Numbered from the stretch's first letter, positions 55,760 to 64,000 are shown. The stretch: DNA of 64,000 nucleotides from Halomonas sp. GD1P12 (GCF_025725645.1 NZ_CP107007.1:806001-870000), one strand, 5' to 3'. Notes: generated from the sequence alone by a model not told the origin. A program made the numbers and translations.

Positions 55760-57100
55760 ATGCCCACCCCCAATACGCCCACTATCACCGACATGCGTGT
55801 CATTCCCGTTGCCGGGCGTGACAGCATGCTGCTCAATATCGGTGGCGCCCATTCCCCGTATTTCACCCGTAACCTGATTATCCTCACGGATAGCGCCGGC
55901 AACGTTGGCGTGGGTGAAGCACCCGGCGGCGATACGATTCAACAGTCGCTGGAGAAAGCGCGCGCGCTGGTCGTGGGTCAGTCCCTTGGCAAGCTGCGCT
56001 CGCTGGTCGCCTCACTCAACCGTGATGGCCAGAGCGCTGACTTCGAGGATTTTGGCAAGGGCTCCTGGACGTTCGAGCTTCGCATCAACGCCGTCGCCGC
56101 CCTTGAAGCCGCGCTGCTTGACCTGATGGGCAAGTTTTTGGGCGTGCCCGTGGCGGAGCTATTGGGCAACGGCAAACAGCGCGACGCGGTCGATGTGCTG
56201 GGCTATCTCTTCTTTATCGGAGAAGGGCATTCGACACCGCTGGATTTCCGGCGGGGTACGCAGGGGCTGAGCCACGATTGGTATCGCCTGCGCGACGAGG
56301 CGGCCATGACCCCGCAGGGGGTCGTCGAACTCGCGCAAGCGGCTCATGACCGCTACGGCTTCAAGGATTTCAAGCTCAAGGGCGGGGCGCTTCCCGGCGA
56401 GCAGGAGATCGAGGCGGTCACCGCGCTACACAACGCGTTTCCCGAAGCGCGCACCACGATCGACCCCAACGGCGCCTGGTCACTTCAGGAAGCGATCAGG
56501 CTGTGCAAGAACCTGCATGGCGTCATCGCCTACGCCGAAGACCCGTGTGGGGCGGAGCAGGGATTCTCGGGCCGCGAGATTCTCGCCGAGTTCCGTCATG
56601 CAACGGGCCTGCCGGTGGCCACCAATATGGTGGCGACGAACTGGCGTGAAATGGCGCACGCGCTGATGCTGCGCTCGGTCGATATTCCGCTGGCGGATCC
56701 GCACTTCTGGACGCTGTCTGGCGCGGTGCGCGTCTCGCAACTATGCCAGGACCATGGCATGACCTGGGGTTCCCACTCCAACAATCACTTCGATATTTCG
56801 CTGGCCATGTTTGCCCACGTGGGTGCCGCCGCGGTTGGGCGCACGACGGCGCTGGATACGCACTGGATCTGGCAGGAAGGCGATGCGCGTTTGACGCACA
56901 ATCCGCCGGAAATCAAAAACGGCCAGGTGGCGGTCACCGATGCGCCAGGGCTTGGCATCGACATCGACATGGCCGAAATCGAGAAAGCCCACGCGCTTTA
57001 TCGCAGCCTACCCGCCGGTGGCCGCAACGATGCCACGGCCATGCAGTACCTGATCGACGGATGGACGTTCGATCCCAAGCGCCCGGCGCTGGTTCGCTAA
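55760..57100 (+). CDS. gudX: Glucarate dehydratase-related protein, GudX-like
   Basis: This 446-residue enolase-superfamily protein is a paralogue of the gudD product but fits E. coli GudX better, for example [20 protein letters not shown] followed by [13 protein letters not shown]. The catalytic elements are kept: [35 protein letters not shown] and [12 protein letters not shown]. GudX has weak glucarate dehydratase activity in E. coli; whether this copy prefers another diacid is unknown. ATG 55760 with GGAG at 8 bases is the start, giving [19 protein letters not shown]. It lies between kdgD and the third transporter. Confidence 0.88.
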   Translation: MPTPNTPTITDMRVIPVAGRDSMLLNIGGAHSPYFTRNLIILTDSAGNVGVGEAPGGDTIQQSLEKARALVVGQSLGKLRSLVASLNRDGQSADFEDFGKGSWTFELRINAVAALEAALLDLMGKFLGVPVAELLGNGKQRDAVDVLGYLFFIGEGHSTPLDFRRGTQGLSHDWYRLRDEAAMTPQGVVELAQAAHDRYGFKDFKLKGGALPGEQEIEAVTALHNAFPEARTTIDPNGAWSLQEAIRLCKNLHGVIAYAEDPCGAEQGFSGREILAEFRHATGLPVATNMVATNWREMAHALMLRSVDIPLADPHFWTLSGAVRVSQLCQDHGMTWGSHSNNHFDISLAMFAHVGAAAVGRTTALDTHWIWQEGDARLTHNPPEIKNGQVAVTDAPGLGIDIDMAEIEKAHALYRSLPAGGRNDATAMQYLIDGWTFDPKRPALVR

Positions 57101-57109
57101 CCGTCGATG

Positions 57110-57142
57110 CCCGGATATGACTCGCTCACTATCCGGGTTTTT
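57110..57142 (+). terminator. Terminator-like hairpin between the gudX-like gene and tctC
   Basis: A perfect 8-bp stem (CCCGGATA / TATCCGGG, 12-base loop) followed by five T residues lies 10 bases after the gudX stop. It may end part of the transcripts and lower transporter expression relative to kdgD. Confidence 0.75.
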
Positions 57143-57168
57143 CAACCTGAGTAAGAGGTCAATCAACA

Positions 57169-58107
57169 ATGAAAAAGCTACTCGGTAGTGTCACGCTCGC
57201 CATCACGATGGTGGCCGCAGGCCAAGCGGCTGCGGATTACCCCACCAAAAACATCAGCATGATCGTACCGTTCTCTGCCGGCGGTGGTAACGATACGTTC
57301 GTGCGTGCGCTTCAGCCCTTGATCGAAGAGCAGCTGGGCCAAACGCTGGTGATTCGTAACATCGCCGGTGGCGGTGGTGCGGTCGGCATGTCGCGCGCCG
57401 TTGCCTCGCCGGCGGACGGCTACACGCTGCTGGCAGCCAGCAACGCGATGCTCACACTCGAGGCGATGGGCAACGTGGCGTTCACCCACGATGATTTCGA
57501 TTTCATCGCCAAAATCGTCGAAGAGCCCTATTTGGTCGCGGTCAGCAGCGACAGCCCCTACCAGGATCTCGAAAGCCTGGTAGAAGCGGCTTCGGCCGGC
57601 TCCATTCGCGTTGGCTCTTCCGGCGTTGGCTCGTCGGCCTATATCACCGCCAACGCCATCGCCGATCGTACGGATACCACGTTCAACCTGATTCCCTACC
57701 CGGGCGGCTCGGAAGCCATTTCCGCTGCCATGGGCGGGCACGTCGAAGCCGTCGTGTTGGGCGGTGCCGAGCTTCGCTCCGCGCTCGAGTCGGGCCGCTT
57801 GGACGCGCTCGCTACCACCTACGCCGAGCGCAGCGACAACCTGCCAGACGTGCCGACGTTCCAGGAGTCCGGTTATGACCTGACGCTGACCGTATGGCGC
57901 GGCATCGTAGGCCCGAAAGGTCTGCCGGACGAAGTGGAAGAGGCGTGGGTCGCCGCCATTCAGCAGATCGTCGAAGACGGCTCCTACGAAGAAACGGCAA
58001 ACAATCTGGGGACAGAGCTTGCACCGCTTTATGGTGAAGAACTCGACGCCTTTATCGATGAATCGGCCACTATCATGCGCGAAGCCGCGGGTGATCTGGC
58101 TCAGTAA
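57169..58107 (+). CDS. Bug-family substrate-binding protein TctC-like (system 3)
   Basis: The 312-residue periplasmic protein has a short signal peptide (LAITMVAAGQAAAD) and the pattern ISMIVPFSAGGGNDTFVRAL, then VIRNIAGGGGAVGMSRAVAS, typical of TctC/Bug receptors. It lies immediately downstream of a glucarate dehydratase paralogue, with only a terminator-like hairpin between, so its ligand is most likely an aldarate. AAGAGG at 9 bases precedes the start. Confidence 0.92.
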   Translation: MKKLLGSVTLAITMVAAGQAAADYPTKNISMIVPFSAGGGNDTFVRALQPLIEEQLGQTLVIRNIAGGGGAVGMSRAVASPADGYTLLAASNAMLTLEAMGNVAFTHDDFDFIAKIVEEPYLVAVSSDSPYQDLESLVEAASAGSIRVGSSGVGSSAYITANAIADRTDTTFNLIPYPGGSEAISAAMGGHVEAVVLGGAELRSALESGRLDALATTYAERSDNLPDVPTFQESGYDLTLTVWRGIVGPKGLPDEVEEAWVAAIQQIVEDGSYEETANNLGTELAPLYGEELDAFIDESATIMREAAGDLAQ

Positions 58108-58201
58108 TCGCGACCCCCATGCGCTGTTGGGCACCCCGTGCCTGACAGCGTGGCTGTACCAGGCGTTTCTCGCTTGGGTATAAAAGTTGCCAGGTAATCG
58201 T

Positions 58202-58708
58202 ATGGAACGTGATATTGGAAAGCCGCTGTTTGATATTTTCCTGCTGATCGTGTCGGCCAGTGCGTTCGTCGCGGCGTCGGCCTTGCCCAACGTCGACATA
58301 CCCGGCGATCTGTCGGCCTCTTTTTTTCCGCAGTTTCTGTCTGCCCTCGTGTTTATTCTGGCCATTCCCTGCCTGATCAAGGATACCCGGCAGTGGCGGA
58401 GCAAACGTGGCGCCGAGCCATCTTCCAGCGCCACTTCTCCGGCGCGCGGTGTGGCCCAGTGGGGGTTCATCATTGCCGCGCTCGTTGCGTATATCTATAC
58501 GTTCGAACGGCTTGGCTACATCGCCAGCACAGCGCTATTCATCTTTTTATGCGTGATGGGGCTGACCGTGATTGGCGGTACCTGGACGACGCTGTCGGCG
58601 CCGAAAAAAGGGCTGTCGGTTTTGTTCGCACTGATTTTCTCGGTCGTACTGGCGGGCTGTATTTTTTACGTCTTTACCGATCTTTTCCAAATTCCGCTCC
58701 CGACGTGA
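58202..58708 (+). CDS. Tripartite tricarboxylate transporter small subunit TctB (system 3)
   Basis: The 168-residue protein has four membrane helices split by a hydrophilic loop with SKRGAEPSSSATSP, and the SASFFPQFLSALVFILAIPC segment normal for TctB. ATG 58202 has AGG at 7 bases; the in-frame TTG at 58187 is less likely. It sits between its binding protein and permease, 35 bases before tctA. Confidence 0.9.
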   Translation: MERDIGKPLFDIFLLIVSASAFVAASALPNVDIPGDLSASFFPQFLSALVFILAIPCLIKDTRQWRSKRGAEPSSSATSPARGVAQWGFIIAALVAYIYTFERLGYIASTALFIFLCVMGLTVIGGTWTTLSAPKKGLSVLFALIFSVVLAGCIFYVFTDLFQIPLPT

Positions 58709-58743
58709 CCGGACATCCTCGAGTTGATATTTAGGAGGCTTAC

Positions 58744-60258
58744 ATGATTTCCGGTTATCTCGAAGGCCTGGGCATGGTGCTTCAGCTGAGCACCTTGCTG
58801 GCGATCGCCGGCGGCACGCTGCTGGGCATCATCATGGGTTCGCTACCCGGGTTGACCTCGGCAATGGCGATCGCGCTGCTGTTACCCGTGACCTTCGGCA
58901 TGCCGCCGGTTGCGGGAATCGGCATGCTGCTGGGCGCGCTCTGTGGGGCAGGGGCCAGCGGCTCGATCCCCGCCATTTTGCTCAACATTCCCGGAACGCC
59001 TTCGTCGGTGGCGACCACCTTCGACGGTTTTCCAATGGCGCAAAAAGGCGAAGCAGGGCGGGCGCTGGGTCTGGCGATCGTGGCGTCCTTCTTTGGCGGT
59101 GTTGCCAGCATGGTGATTCTCAGCCTGCTGGCGCCGCCCATCGCCGAATTCGCCCTGCGGTTCGGGCCGGCAGAGTACTTCTCTCTGAGTATCTTTGGTC
59201 TCGTCATCATCGCGTCCGTGGCGGGCAAGTCGCTGATCAAGGGGCTGATCGCCGGTATCATCGGCTTTTTTATCTCAACAATCGGCACCGACCCCATCAC
59301 CGGCGTGGGGCGCTTTACCTTCGATGAGCTCTCGCTGCTGACCGGGGTCAATCTGCTGCCCGCCTTGATTGGCTTGTTCGCGGTGTCCCAGGTACTCAAG
59401 GATACCTTCGAGTACGACCCGAACGAGCGAATGAAGCAGAGCACTCACCGGATCGATATTGCCCGCCCGCGGTTCATCGAAACGTTGAAGCACTGGAAAG
59501 CGGTTTTGGTGGGCATCGTTTCGGGGTCGGTGGTCGGGCCGATACCCGGCGCCGGGGGCAGTATTGCCTCGCTGGTCGCCTACGATCAAACGCGGCGGTT
59601 CTCGAAAACGCCGGATAAATTCGGCACCGGGCACGCACCGGGCATCGTCTCTGTCGAAAGCGCCAATAACGCGCTATTGGGCGGGGCACTCATTCCGACG
59701 CTGGCGCTGGGGATTCCCGGCGAAGCCGCCACGGCGGTGCTGCTGGGCGGCCTGATGATCCAGGGCATTACGCCCGGGCCGTTACTTTTTGCCGATCAAA
59801 GTGGCACCGTTTACGGCATTTTCCTGGCGTACCTGGCGGCGAACATCTTCATGCTCTTGATTATGTGTCTGGGCATCAAGCTGTTCATTCGCGTGCTGAT
59901 GGTGCCTAGAAAACAGCTGCTGGCGGCCATTCTGGTGTTCTGTTTCATCGGCGTTTACGGCGTCGATGGCGATGTTTTCAATCTCTATCTGATGCTTGGT
60001 TTTGGCGTGCTGGGGTATTTTCTCAATCGCTACGATTTTGGTACCGCGCCGGTGATTCTGGGGCTCATTCTGGGGCCCATTGCCGAGGCCAATTTGCGCC
60101 GTGGGCTGCAGTCCTTCCAGGGGGACTGGACGCCCTTTTTCACACGCCCCATTAGTCTGGCGTTTCTGGTCGTGGCGCTTGGATTGTTGGCGCTGACCCT
60201 GTGGCAAAACTATCGCTCGAGCCAGGCACGCGTGGCGTCCGAGCAGGGCGGCGATTAG
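58744..60258 (+). CDS. Tripartite tricarboxylate transporter permease TctA (system 3)
   Basis: The 504-residue permease contains [60 protein letters not shown] and LGIPGEAATAVLLGGLMI, all TctA hallmarks. A consensus AGGAGG is 6 bases before the ATG, the best ribosome site among the three tctA genes. It completes the third transporter in this 15-kb stretch and ends the kdgD operon; the next gene starts 157 bases on. Confidence 0.93.
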   Translation: MISGYLEGLGMVLQLSTLLAIAGGTLLGIIMGSLPGLTSAMAIALLLPVTFGMPPVAGIGMLLGALCGAGASGSIPAILLNIPGTPSSVATTFDGFPMAQKGEAGRALGLAIVASFFGGVASMVILSLLAPPIAEFALRFGPAEYFSLSIFGLVIIASVAGKSLIKGLIAGIIGFFISTIGTDPITGVGRFTFDELSLLTGVNLLPALIGLFAVSQVLKDTFEYDPNERMKQSTHRIDIARPRFIETLKHWKAVLVGIVSGSVVGPIPGAGGSIASLVAYDQTRRFSKTPDKFGTGHAPGIVSVESANNALLGGALIPTLALGIPGEAATAVLLGGLMIQGITPGPLLFADQSGTVYGIFLAYLAANIFMLLIMCLGIKLFIRVLMVPRKQLLAAILVFCFIGVYGVDGDVFNLYLMLGFGVLGYFLNRYDFGTAPVILGLILGPIAEANLRRGLQSFQGDWTPFFTRPISLAFLVVALGLLALTLWQNYRSSQARVASEQGGD

Positions 60259-60360
60259 TCACTCAATGCCAATTACCCGCGTGCGGGTTTGTTAAACTAC
60301 ACGCGTTCGATTGTGAGCTACACTTTTCGTCTTCGGGAAGGATCATGAGCTCGCTTGGGT

Positions 60361-60382
60361 TGTCTGACGGATGCGTCAGACA
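60361..60382. promoter_or_regulatory. Perfect inverted repeat ahead of the semialdehyde dehydrogenase gene
   Basis: TGTCTGACG-GATG-CGTCAGACA is a perfect 9-bp dyad 33 bases before the ATG. It could be an operator distinct from the TTGTATGATGTA motif or a leader hairpin; no T-run follows. Confidence 0.6.
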
Positions 60383-60415
60383 GCCAGAAAAACCACTCTC
60401 ATCGCAGGAGGCAAG

Positions 60416-61993
60416 ATGAATCTAACAGGTGAAATGCTGATCGGACAGAAAGCCGTCAAGGGCTCTCGTGATCCCATTCAGGCCATCAATCCGGCTACCA
60501 ATGAGCGGCTGGAGCCTGGCTATGCTGGCGGTACGCAAGCAGAGGTAGATCAAGCCTGCCAGCTTGCATGGGATGCTTTCGATGCGTATCGGGAAACGTC
60601 GCTTGAAGACCGCGCTGTCTTTCTCGAAACCATCGCCGACGAAATCGAAGCGCTGGGCGATGCACTCGTCGAGCGTGCCGTGGCGGAGTCCGGACTGCCC
60701 CAGGCACGTATTCAGGGCGAGCGCGGCCGTACCTGTGGCCAGCTTCGCATGTTCGCTAAAACCGTTCGCGCCGGCGAGTGGCTGGACGTTCGCGTAGACC
60801 CGGCCATGCCGGATCGTCAGCCGATGCCGCGTGGCGACCTGCGCCAGCGTCACATCGCGCTGGGCCCGGTCGTGGTCTTCGGCGCCAGCAACTTCCCGCT
60901 GGCCTTCTCCGTGGCCGGCGGTGACACCGCCTCTGCACTCGCTGCGGGCTGCCCGGTGATCGTCAAGGCGCACGCCGCTCACCCGGGAACCGGCGAGCTG
61001 GTCGGCCGCGCCATTCAGGCGGCGGTCAAGAAGTGCAGTCTGCCGGAAGGCGTGTTCTCGCTGATGTTCGGCTCGGGCCGTGAAGTCGGCACCGCGCTGG
61101 TCAGCGACGAGCGCATCAAGGCGGCCGGCTTCACCGGTTCGCGCAGCGGCGGTATCGCGCTTTGGAAGGCCGCTCAGTCGCGTCCGGAGCCCATTCCCTT
61201 CTACGCGGAAATGAGCTCGATCAACCCGGTGTTCCCGCTGCCGGCGGCGCTCAAGGCGCGCGGCGAGGAGATGGGCAAGGCCTTCGTTGGCTCGCTCAAC
61301 ATGGGCGCGGGTCAGTTCTGCACCAACCCGGGTCTGGTCATTGCACTCAAGGGCCCGGCGCTTGACGCGTTCCTGAAAGCGGCAGGCGAGGCCGTCGAGC
61401 AAAGCGGCGCGCAAACCATGCTGACGCCCGGCATTTTCGAAGCCTACGAGCAGGGCGTTCAGAGCCTGCAGGAGAGCGGCAAGGCGCAGGAAGTGGCGCG
61501 TGGTCAGAAGGGCGAAAGCCCCAACCAGTGCCAGCCGGGTCTGTTCAAGACCAGCGCTCAGGATTTCCTCTCAAGCGAAGCGCTTCAGGGCGAAGTCTTT
61601 GGCTCGACGTCGCTGGTGGTCGAGTGCGCCGATGAAGCGGAGCTGATGAAGGTCGCCGAGCATCTCGAAGGCCAGCTGACCGCAACGCTTCAGATGGACG
61701 ATGCCGATCTGGACGCAGCGCGCAAGCTGCTGCCCACGCTCGAGCGCAAGGCGGGCCGTATTCTGGTCAACGGCTGGCCGACCGGCGTCGAAGTGTGTGA
61801 CGCCATGGTTCACGGCGGCCCGTTCCCGGCCACGTCCGACTCGCGCACGACCTCGGTGGGTACCGCTGCGATCCACCGCTTCCTGCGTCCGGTCTGCTAT
61901 CAGGACCTGCCGGAAGGCCTGCTGCCCGAAGCCATCAAAAACGACAACCCGCTCAAGCTGCGTCGTCTGGTAGACGGTAAGCGCGAGCAGTAA
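60416..61993 (+). CDS. 2,5-dioxovalerate (2-oxoglutarate semialdehyde) dehydrogenase
   Basis: This 525-residue aldehyde dehydrogenase belongs to the branch that oxidises 2-oxoglutarate semialdehyde to 2-oxoglutarate with NAD(P)+. The active-site Cys is Cys302 in AGQFCTNPG, the general base is Glu265 in YAEMSS, and Asn159 lies in GASNFPLAF. The C-terminal [20 protein letters not shown] is typical of this subgroup. ATG 60416 has GGAGG at 5 bases. It completes the route from glucarate/galactarate to the TCA cycle begun by GarD, GudD and KdgD. Confidence 0.92.
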   Translation: MNLTGEMLIGQKAVKGSRDPIQAINPATNERLEPGYAGGTQAEVDQACQLAWDAFDAYRETSLEDRAVFLETIADEIEALGDALVERAVAESGLPQARIQGERGRTCGQLRMFAKTVRAGEWLDVRVDPAMPDRQPMPRGDLRQRHIALGPVVVFGASNFPLAFSVAGGDTASALAAGCPVIVKAHAAHPGTGELVGRAIQAAVKKCSLPEGVFSLMFGSGREVGTALVSDERIKAAGFTGSRSGGIALWKAAQSRPEPIPFYAEMSSINPVFPLPAALKARGEEMGKAFVGSLNMGAGQFCTNPGLVIALKGPALDAFLKAAGEAVEQSGAQTMLTPGIFEAYEQGVQSLQESGKAQEVARGQKGESPNQCQPGLFKTSAQDFLSSEALQGEVFGSTSLVVECADEAELMKVAEHLEGQLTATLQMDDADLDAARKLLPTLERKAGRILVNGWPTGVEVCDAMVHGGPFPATSDSRTTSVGTAAIHRFLRPVCYQDLPEGLLPEAIKNDNPLKLRRLVDGKREQ

Positions 61994-62028
61994 TCAACGC
62001 ACTCGCTGGATGCTGCGTTGATGTCATC

Positions 62029-62053
62029 GAGGCCACCTTCGGGTGGCCTTTTT
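62029..62053 (+). terminator. Intrinsic terminator after the semialdehyde dehydrogenase gene
   Basis: GAGGCCACC and GGTGGCCTTT form a compact hairpin with a TTCG tetraloop and a five-T tail. It separates the dehydrogenase from the following Ldh2-family gene. Confidence 0.92.
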
Positions 62054-62135
62054 AGGTCATATCGAGCGGAAACAGGCGCGAAGCCATGCCTTGATTGACG
62101 ACAAAATAACGATTACAGGATACAGGAGAGCCGTC

Positions 62136-63146
62136 ATGGCCGACGTCAGTTTCGATACCTTGCGCGATACGCTCGAAAAAGCGCTGTTGAAGGCGGGGCT
62201 CAAGGCCGACGATGCCCGGGTCTGCGCGCGACTTCACGCCGAGAGCACGCGAGACGGCGTCCACTCCCATGGCATTGGCCGTATTCCCCGGTTCATCGAG
62301 TACGTGGGAAAAGGCTGGGTCGACGTGAACGCATCACCCGAGAAAGTGCATGCGCTCGGCGCGATCGAGGTGCTGGATGGGCACATGGGCATCGGCGTCA
62401 TCAATGCGCTATACGCCACCGAGCGGGCCATTGCGCTGGCTAAAGAGCACGGAATGGGGCTGGTGGCGCTGCGTAACACCACCCACTGGATGCGCGGCGG
62501 CAGCTACGGTTGGCACGCCGTCGAGCAGGGCTTTGCGAGCCTCATGTGGACCAATACCGAGTCCTGCATGCCGGCCTGGGGCGCCTCGTCGCCCTCCATC
62601 GGTAACAACCCGCTGGTCATGGGCGTGCCCCACGCAGAAGGTCCGCTGGTGCTCGATATGGCAATGTCCCAGTTCTCCTATGGCAAGCTTCAAACGCTGG
62701 CCTCGGCCGGCGAGTTCCTGCCAGTAGACGGCGGCTTCGATGAACGCGGCGAGCTGAGTCGCGACCCGGGCGCGATCGCTGCCACGCGCAGACTGCTCCC
62801 CACTGGCTACTGGAAAGGATCCGGGCTTGCCGTTCTGCTCGATGCCCTCGCGGCGCTGCTGTCCAACGGGCGAGCAACGCCTGCGATCGATCGAGTCGAG
62901 AAAGGAAGCGGGGGAGGGAGCTGCCAGATTTTCATGGTGTTCGACCCGGCTCAAATGTCCGGTCAAGCGACCTGCGAGGCGATTGTGGCGAGCATCAAGG
63001 CGCATCTGGGTAACGCGACTCCGGCCAGGCCTGGCACCTCCGTACGCTGGCCCGGCGAGGCGACTTACCGTCGCCGCCAGGCCTCATCGGTAACGCTCTC
63101 TCTGGACGAGGACACCTGGCAGCGTGTGTGTCAGCTGGCGAAGTAG
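62136..63146 (+). CDS. Ldh2-family NAD(P)-dependent 2-hydroxyacid dehydrogenase, DlgD (YiaK)-like
   Basis: The 336-residue protein belongs to the malate/L-lactate/ureidoglycolate dehydrogenase family and resembles E. coli YiaK/DlgD (2,3-diketo-L-gulonate reductase) in SHGIGRIPRFIEYV, LRNTTHWMRGGSYGWHA, LPVDGGFDERG and PTGYWKGSGLAVLLDAL. AGGAG at 8 bases fixes the start. Its place after the aldarate genes suggests reduction of a 2-oxo sugar acid, but Ldh2 enzymes also act on pyrroline-2-carboxylate and sulfolactate, so the substrate is open. The stop codon overlaps an AGACAGAACCTGG motif found at two other places. Confidence 0.85.
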   Translation: MADVSFDTLRDTLEKALLKAGLKADDARVCARLHAESTRDGVHSHGIGRIPRFIEYVGKGWVDVNASPEKVHALGAIEVLDGHMGIGVINALYATERAIALAKEHGMGLVALRNTTHWMRGGSYGWHAVEQGFASLMWTNTESCMPAWGASSPSIGNNPLVMGVPHAEGPLVLDMAMSQFSYGKLQTLASAGEFLPVDGGFDERGELSRDPGAIAATRRLLPTGYWKGSGLAVLLDALAALLSNGRATPAIDRVEKGSGGGSCQIFMVFDPAQMSGQATCEAIVASIKAHLGNATPARPGTSVRWPGEATYRRRQASSVTLSLDEDTWQRVCQLAK

Positions 63147-63272
63147 CAGACAGAACCTGGCGTTGGGCGGCCCCGGCTTTTGACCTACATCCGCACCGTC
63201 GAGCAAGACGTTAAACCGGTTGGACGAGTCGCTTACGGCGACTCGATCGTTTTCGGTAATAGTAGGCAACTC

Positions 63273-63308
63273 TTTTAATTCACGTTTTAATCCACGCTTT
63301 AACTCACA
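63273..63308. repeat. Three-copy 12-bp tandem repeat
   Basis: TTTTAATTCACG, TTTTAATCCACG and CTTTAACTCACA are adjacent, 126 bases after the Ldh2-family stop codon. Confidence 0.85.
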
Positions 63309-63801
63309 TTGTGTCTGAGATCCAAACCGGGTCGTTCGCTTTGATATATAACCCGCGTGCGGGCGAGCCGGTTTTCAGATCGACGCTGTTTTAAAAAAGA
63401 CGATTGAATCAAGGCGCTTTTATGCCTGATCGATCGTTTATGTTTTACGCGGCCACGTTTTAACGAAGCAGAGTACTTGTAGATTTGCTGCGACCTTTAT
63501 CCTGTTGAATGAAATATCTCGACGTTAGGGAGCGCTTTAAAAATTCTCTTTTGATCGGCGGCGATCGCGACTCGTCACGCTCGCCGAATTTTTAATATCG
63601 GTTTTGATCGATCACTTTTTACTGGTTAAAAGCGATAGCACAAATCAGGGGCTTGGCATTAAACCTTAAAAAAAGCGCTTACTCTTGATTGGGGGCAGAG
63701 GAGTCTACTTTGGTAGGGGGGAGAACCTTGAAACTTTAGTCTATTTAGACTTTTTTCTACTTGCCGCGAAAAAATATGTTGGCTAATTTGATTCATGTTC
63801 T

Positions 63802-63819
63802 TTGTATGATGTACTACAA
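63802..63819. promoter_or_regulatory. Operator-like motif, best dyad form
   Basis: TTGTATGATGTACTACAA has perfect TTGTA / TACAA ends and is the most symmetric of the four copies. It should control a gene to the right of the window. Confidence 0.7.
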
Positions 63820-64000
63820 AAGCCTCTCACAATGATTTGATTGGTAAACCTTTTTCCAAGAATAACGAAATTGGGGCAGTGTTTACCAAACCTCCCCAAA
63901 AAATACTCGCAAAAGGCTTTGTAGGCATGACGCCAGATGCCATCACGATTTCGCAAGATAGTCGATGCAAGCCGTCTGCATCGATAGGCAAGTGGATATA

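Larger units (their letters stand above)
63147..64000. other. Long gene-free region at the right edge with several dyads
   Basis: I accept no gene in these 854 bases. They are A+T-rich towards the right and contain a three-copy tandem repeat (63273-63308), a palindrome AGTCTATTTAGACT (63738-63751), an operator-like motif (63802-63819) and a dyad TTGGTAAAC / GTTTACCAA (63841-63849, 63881-63889). This looks like a long promoter region for an operon beyond the window. Confidence 0.6.

Noticed and set aside
57178..58473. A 431-codon frame antisense to tctC and tctB
   Set aside because: It crosses two well-supported genes and their gap, with no motif or codon pattern of its own.
63738..63751. AGTCTATTTAGACT followed by T residues as a terminator
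   Set aside because: The stem is A+T-rich with almost no loop and no gene ends nearby; it is more likely a palindromic protein site or chance.
63927..64000. An open frame starting MTPDAITISQ and running off the window
   Set aside because: Only 24 codons are visible, the ribosome site is too close and no family is recognised.

Overview
The window reads as chromosomal DNA of a Halomonas-like gammaproteobacterium. It is GC-rich and densely coded, intrinsic terminators are easy to find, and the gene families are ordinary for that group. The assignment is inferred from gene content and protein style. No rRNA, tRNA, complete insertion sequence, prophage or CRISPR array was seen.

Positions 1-44.7 kb are a mosaic of housekeeping and accessory operons: glycerol uptake (end of glpF, glpK); a K+ channel; an FMN glutamate-synthase-like protein; the methionine-sulfoxide repair pair msrPQ; an AaeXAB-like efflux operon; an MscS-type channel; a nitroreductase; a fused LplT-Aas lysophospholipid recycling protein that has lost its C-terminus; rlmA and a cold-shock gene; a divergent MFS/XRE pair; a dicarboxylate symporter; and a small YqaE/Pmp3 protein. 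A PqqU/YncD-like TonB receptor lies convergent to a PQQ-dependent glucose dehydrogenase. Then come an oxidoreductase, an RlpA-like protein, a PPC-repeat protein, a lipoprotein, an EamA/LysR divergent pair, a cytochrome b561, and an iron block (cyclic-peptide-type ABC exporter, fhuF, fhuC, fhuB, two Fur-like boxes). Threonine aldolase, an FAD oxidase, speG, an unlisted 36-residue small protein, poxB and a phosphoesterase follow.

Positions 44.8-63.1 kb form a coherent catabolic island for D-glucarate/galactarate-type aldaric acids. It encodes GarD, GudD and a GudX-like paralogue (dehydratases giving 5-dehydro-4-deoxyglucarate), KdgD (decarboxylating dehydratase giving 2-oxoglutarate semialdehyde), a semialdehyde dehydrogenase giving 2-oxoglutarate, and a DlgD-like Ldh2-family dehydrogenase. 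Three complete tripartite tricarboxylate transporters (binding protein, TctB, TctA) are interleaved. A near-identical operator-like sequence, core TTGTATGATGTA, lies ahead of the first and third operons and again in the long gene-free stretch at the right edge; a weaker version precedes the second operon. This suggests a single regulon whose regulator is outside the window.

Two themes cut across genes. The first is a series of short imperfect tandem repeats (12-14 bp units, 2-4 copies, plus one 18-bp pair), often placed on or just after stop codons, at eight places. The second is the set of inverted repeats that look like operators or structured leaders ahead of gcd, the semialdehyde dehydrogenase, the LysR gene and the XRE/MFS pair.
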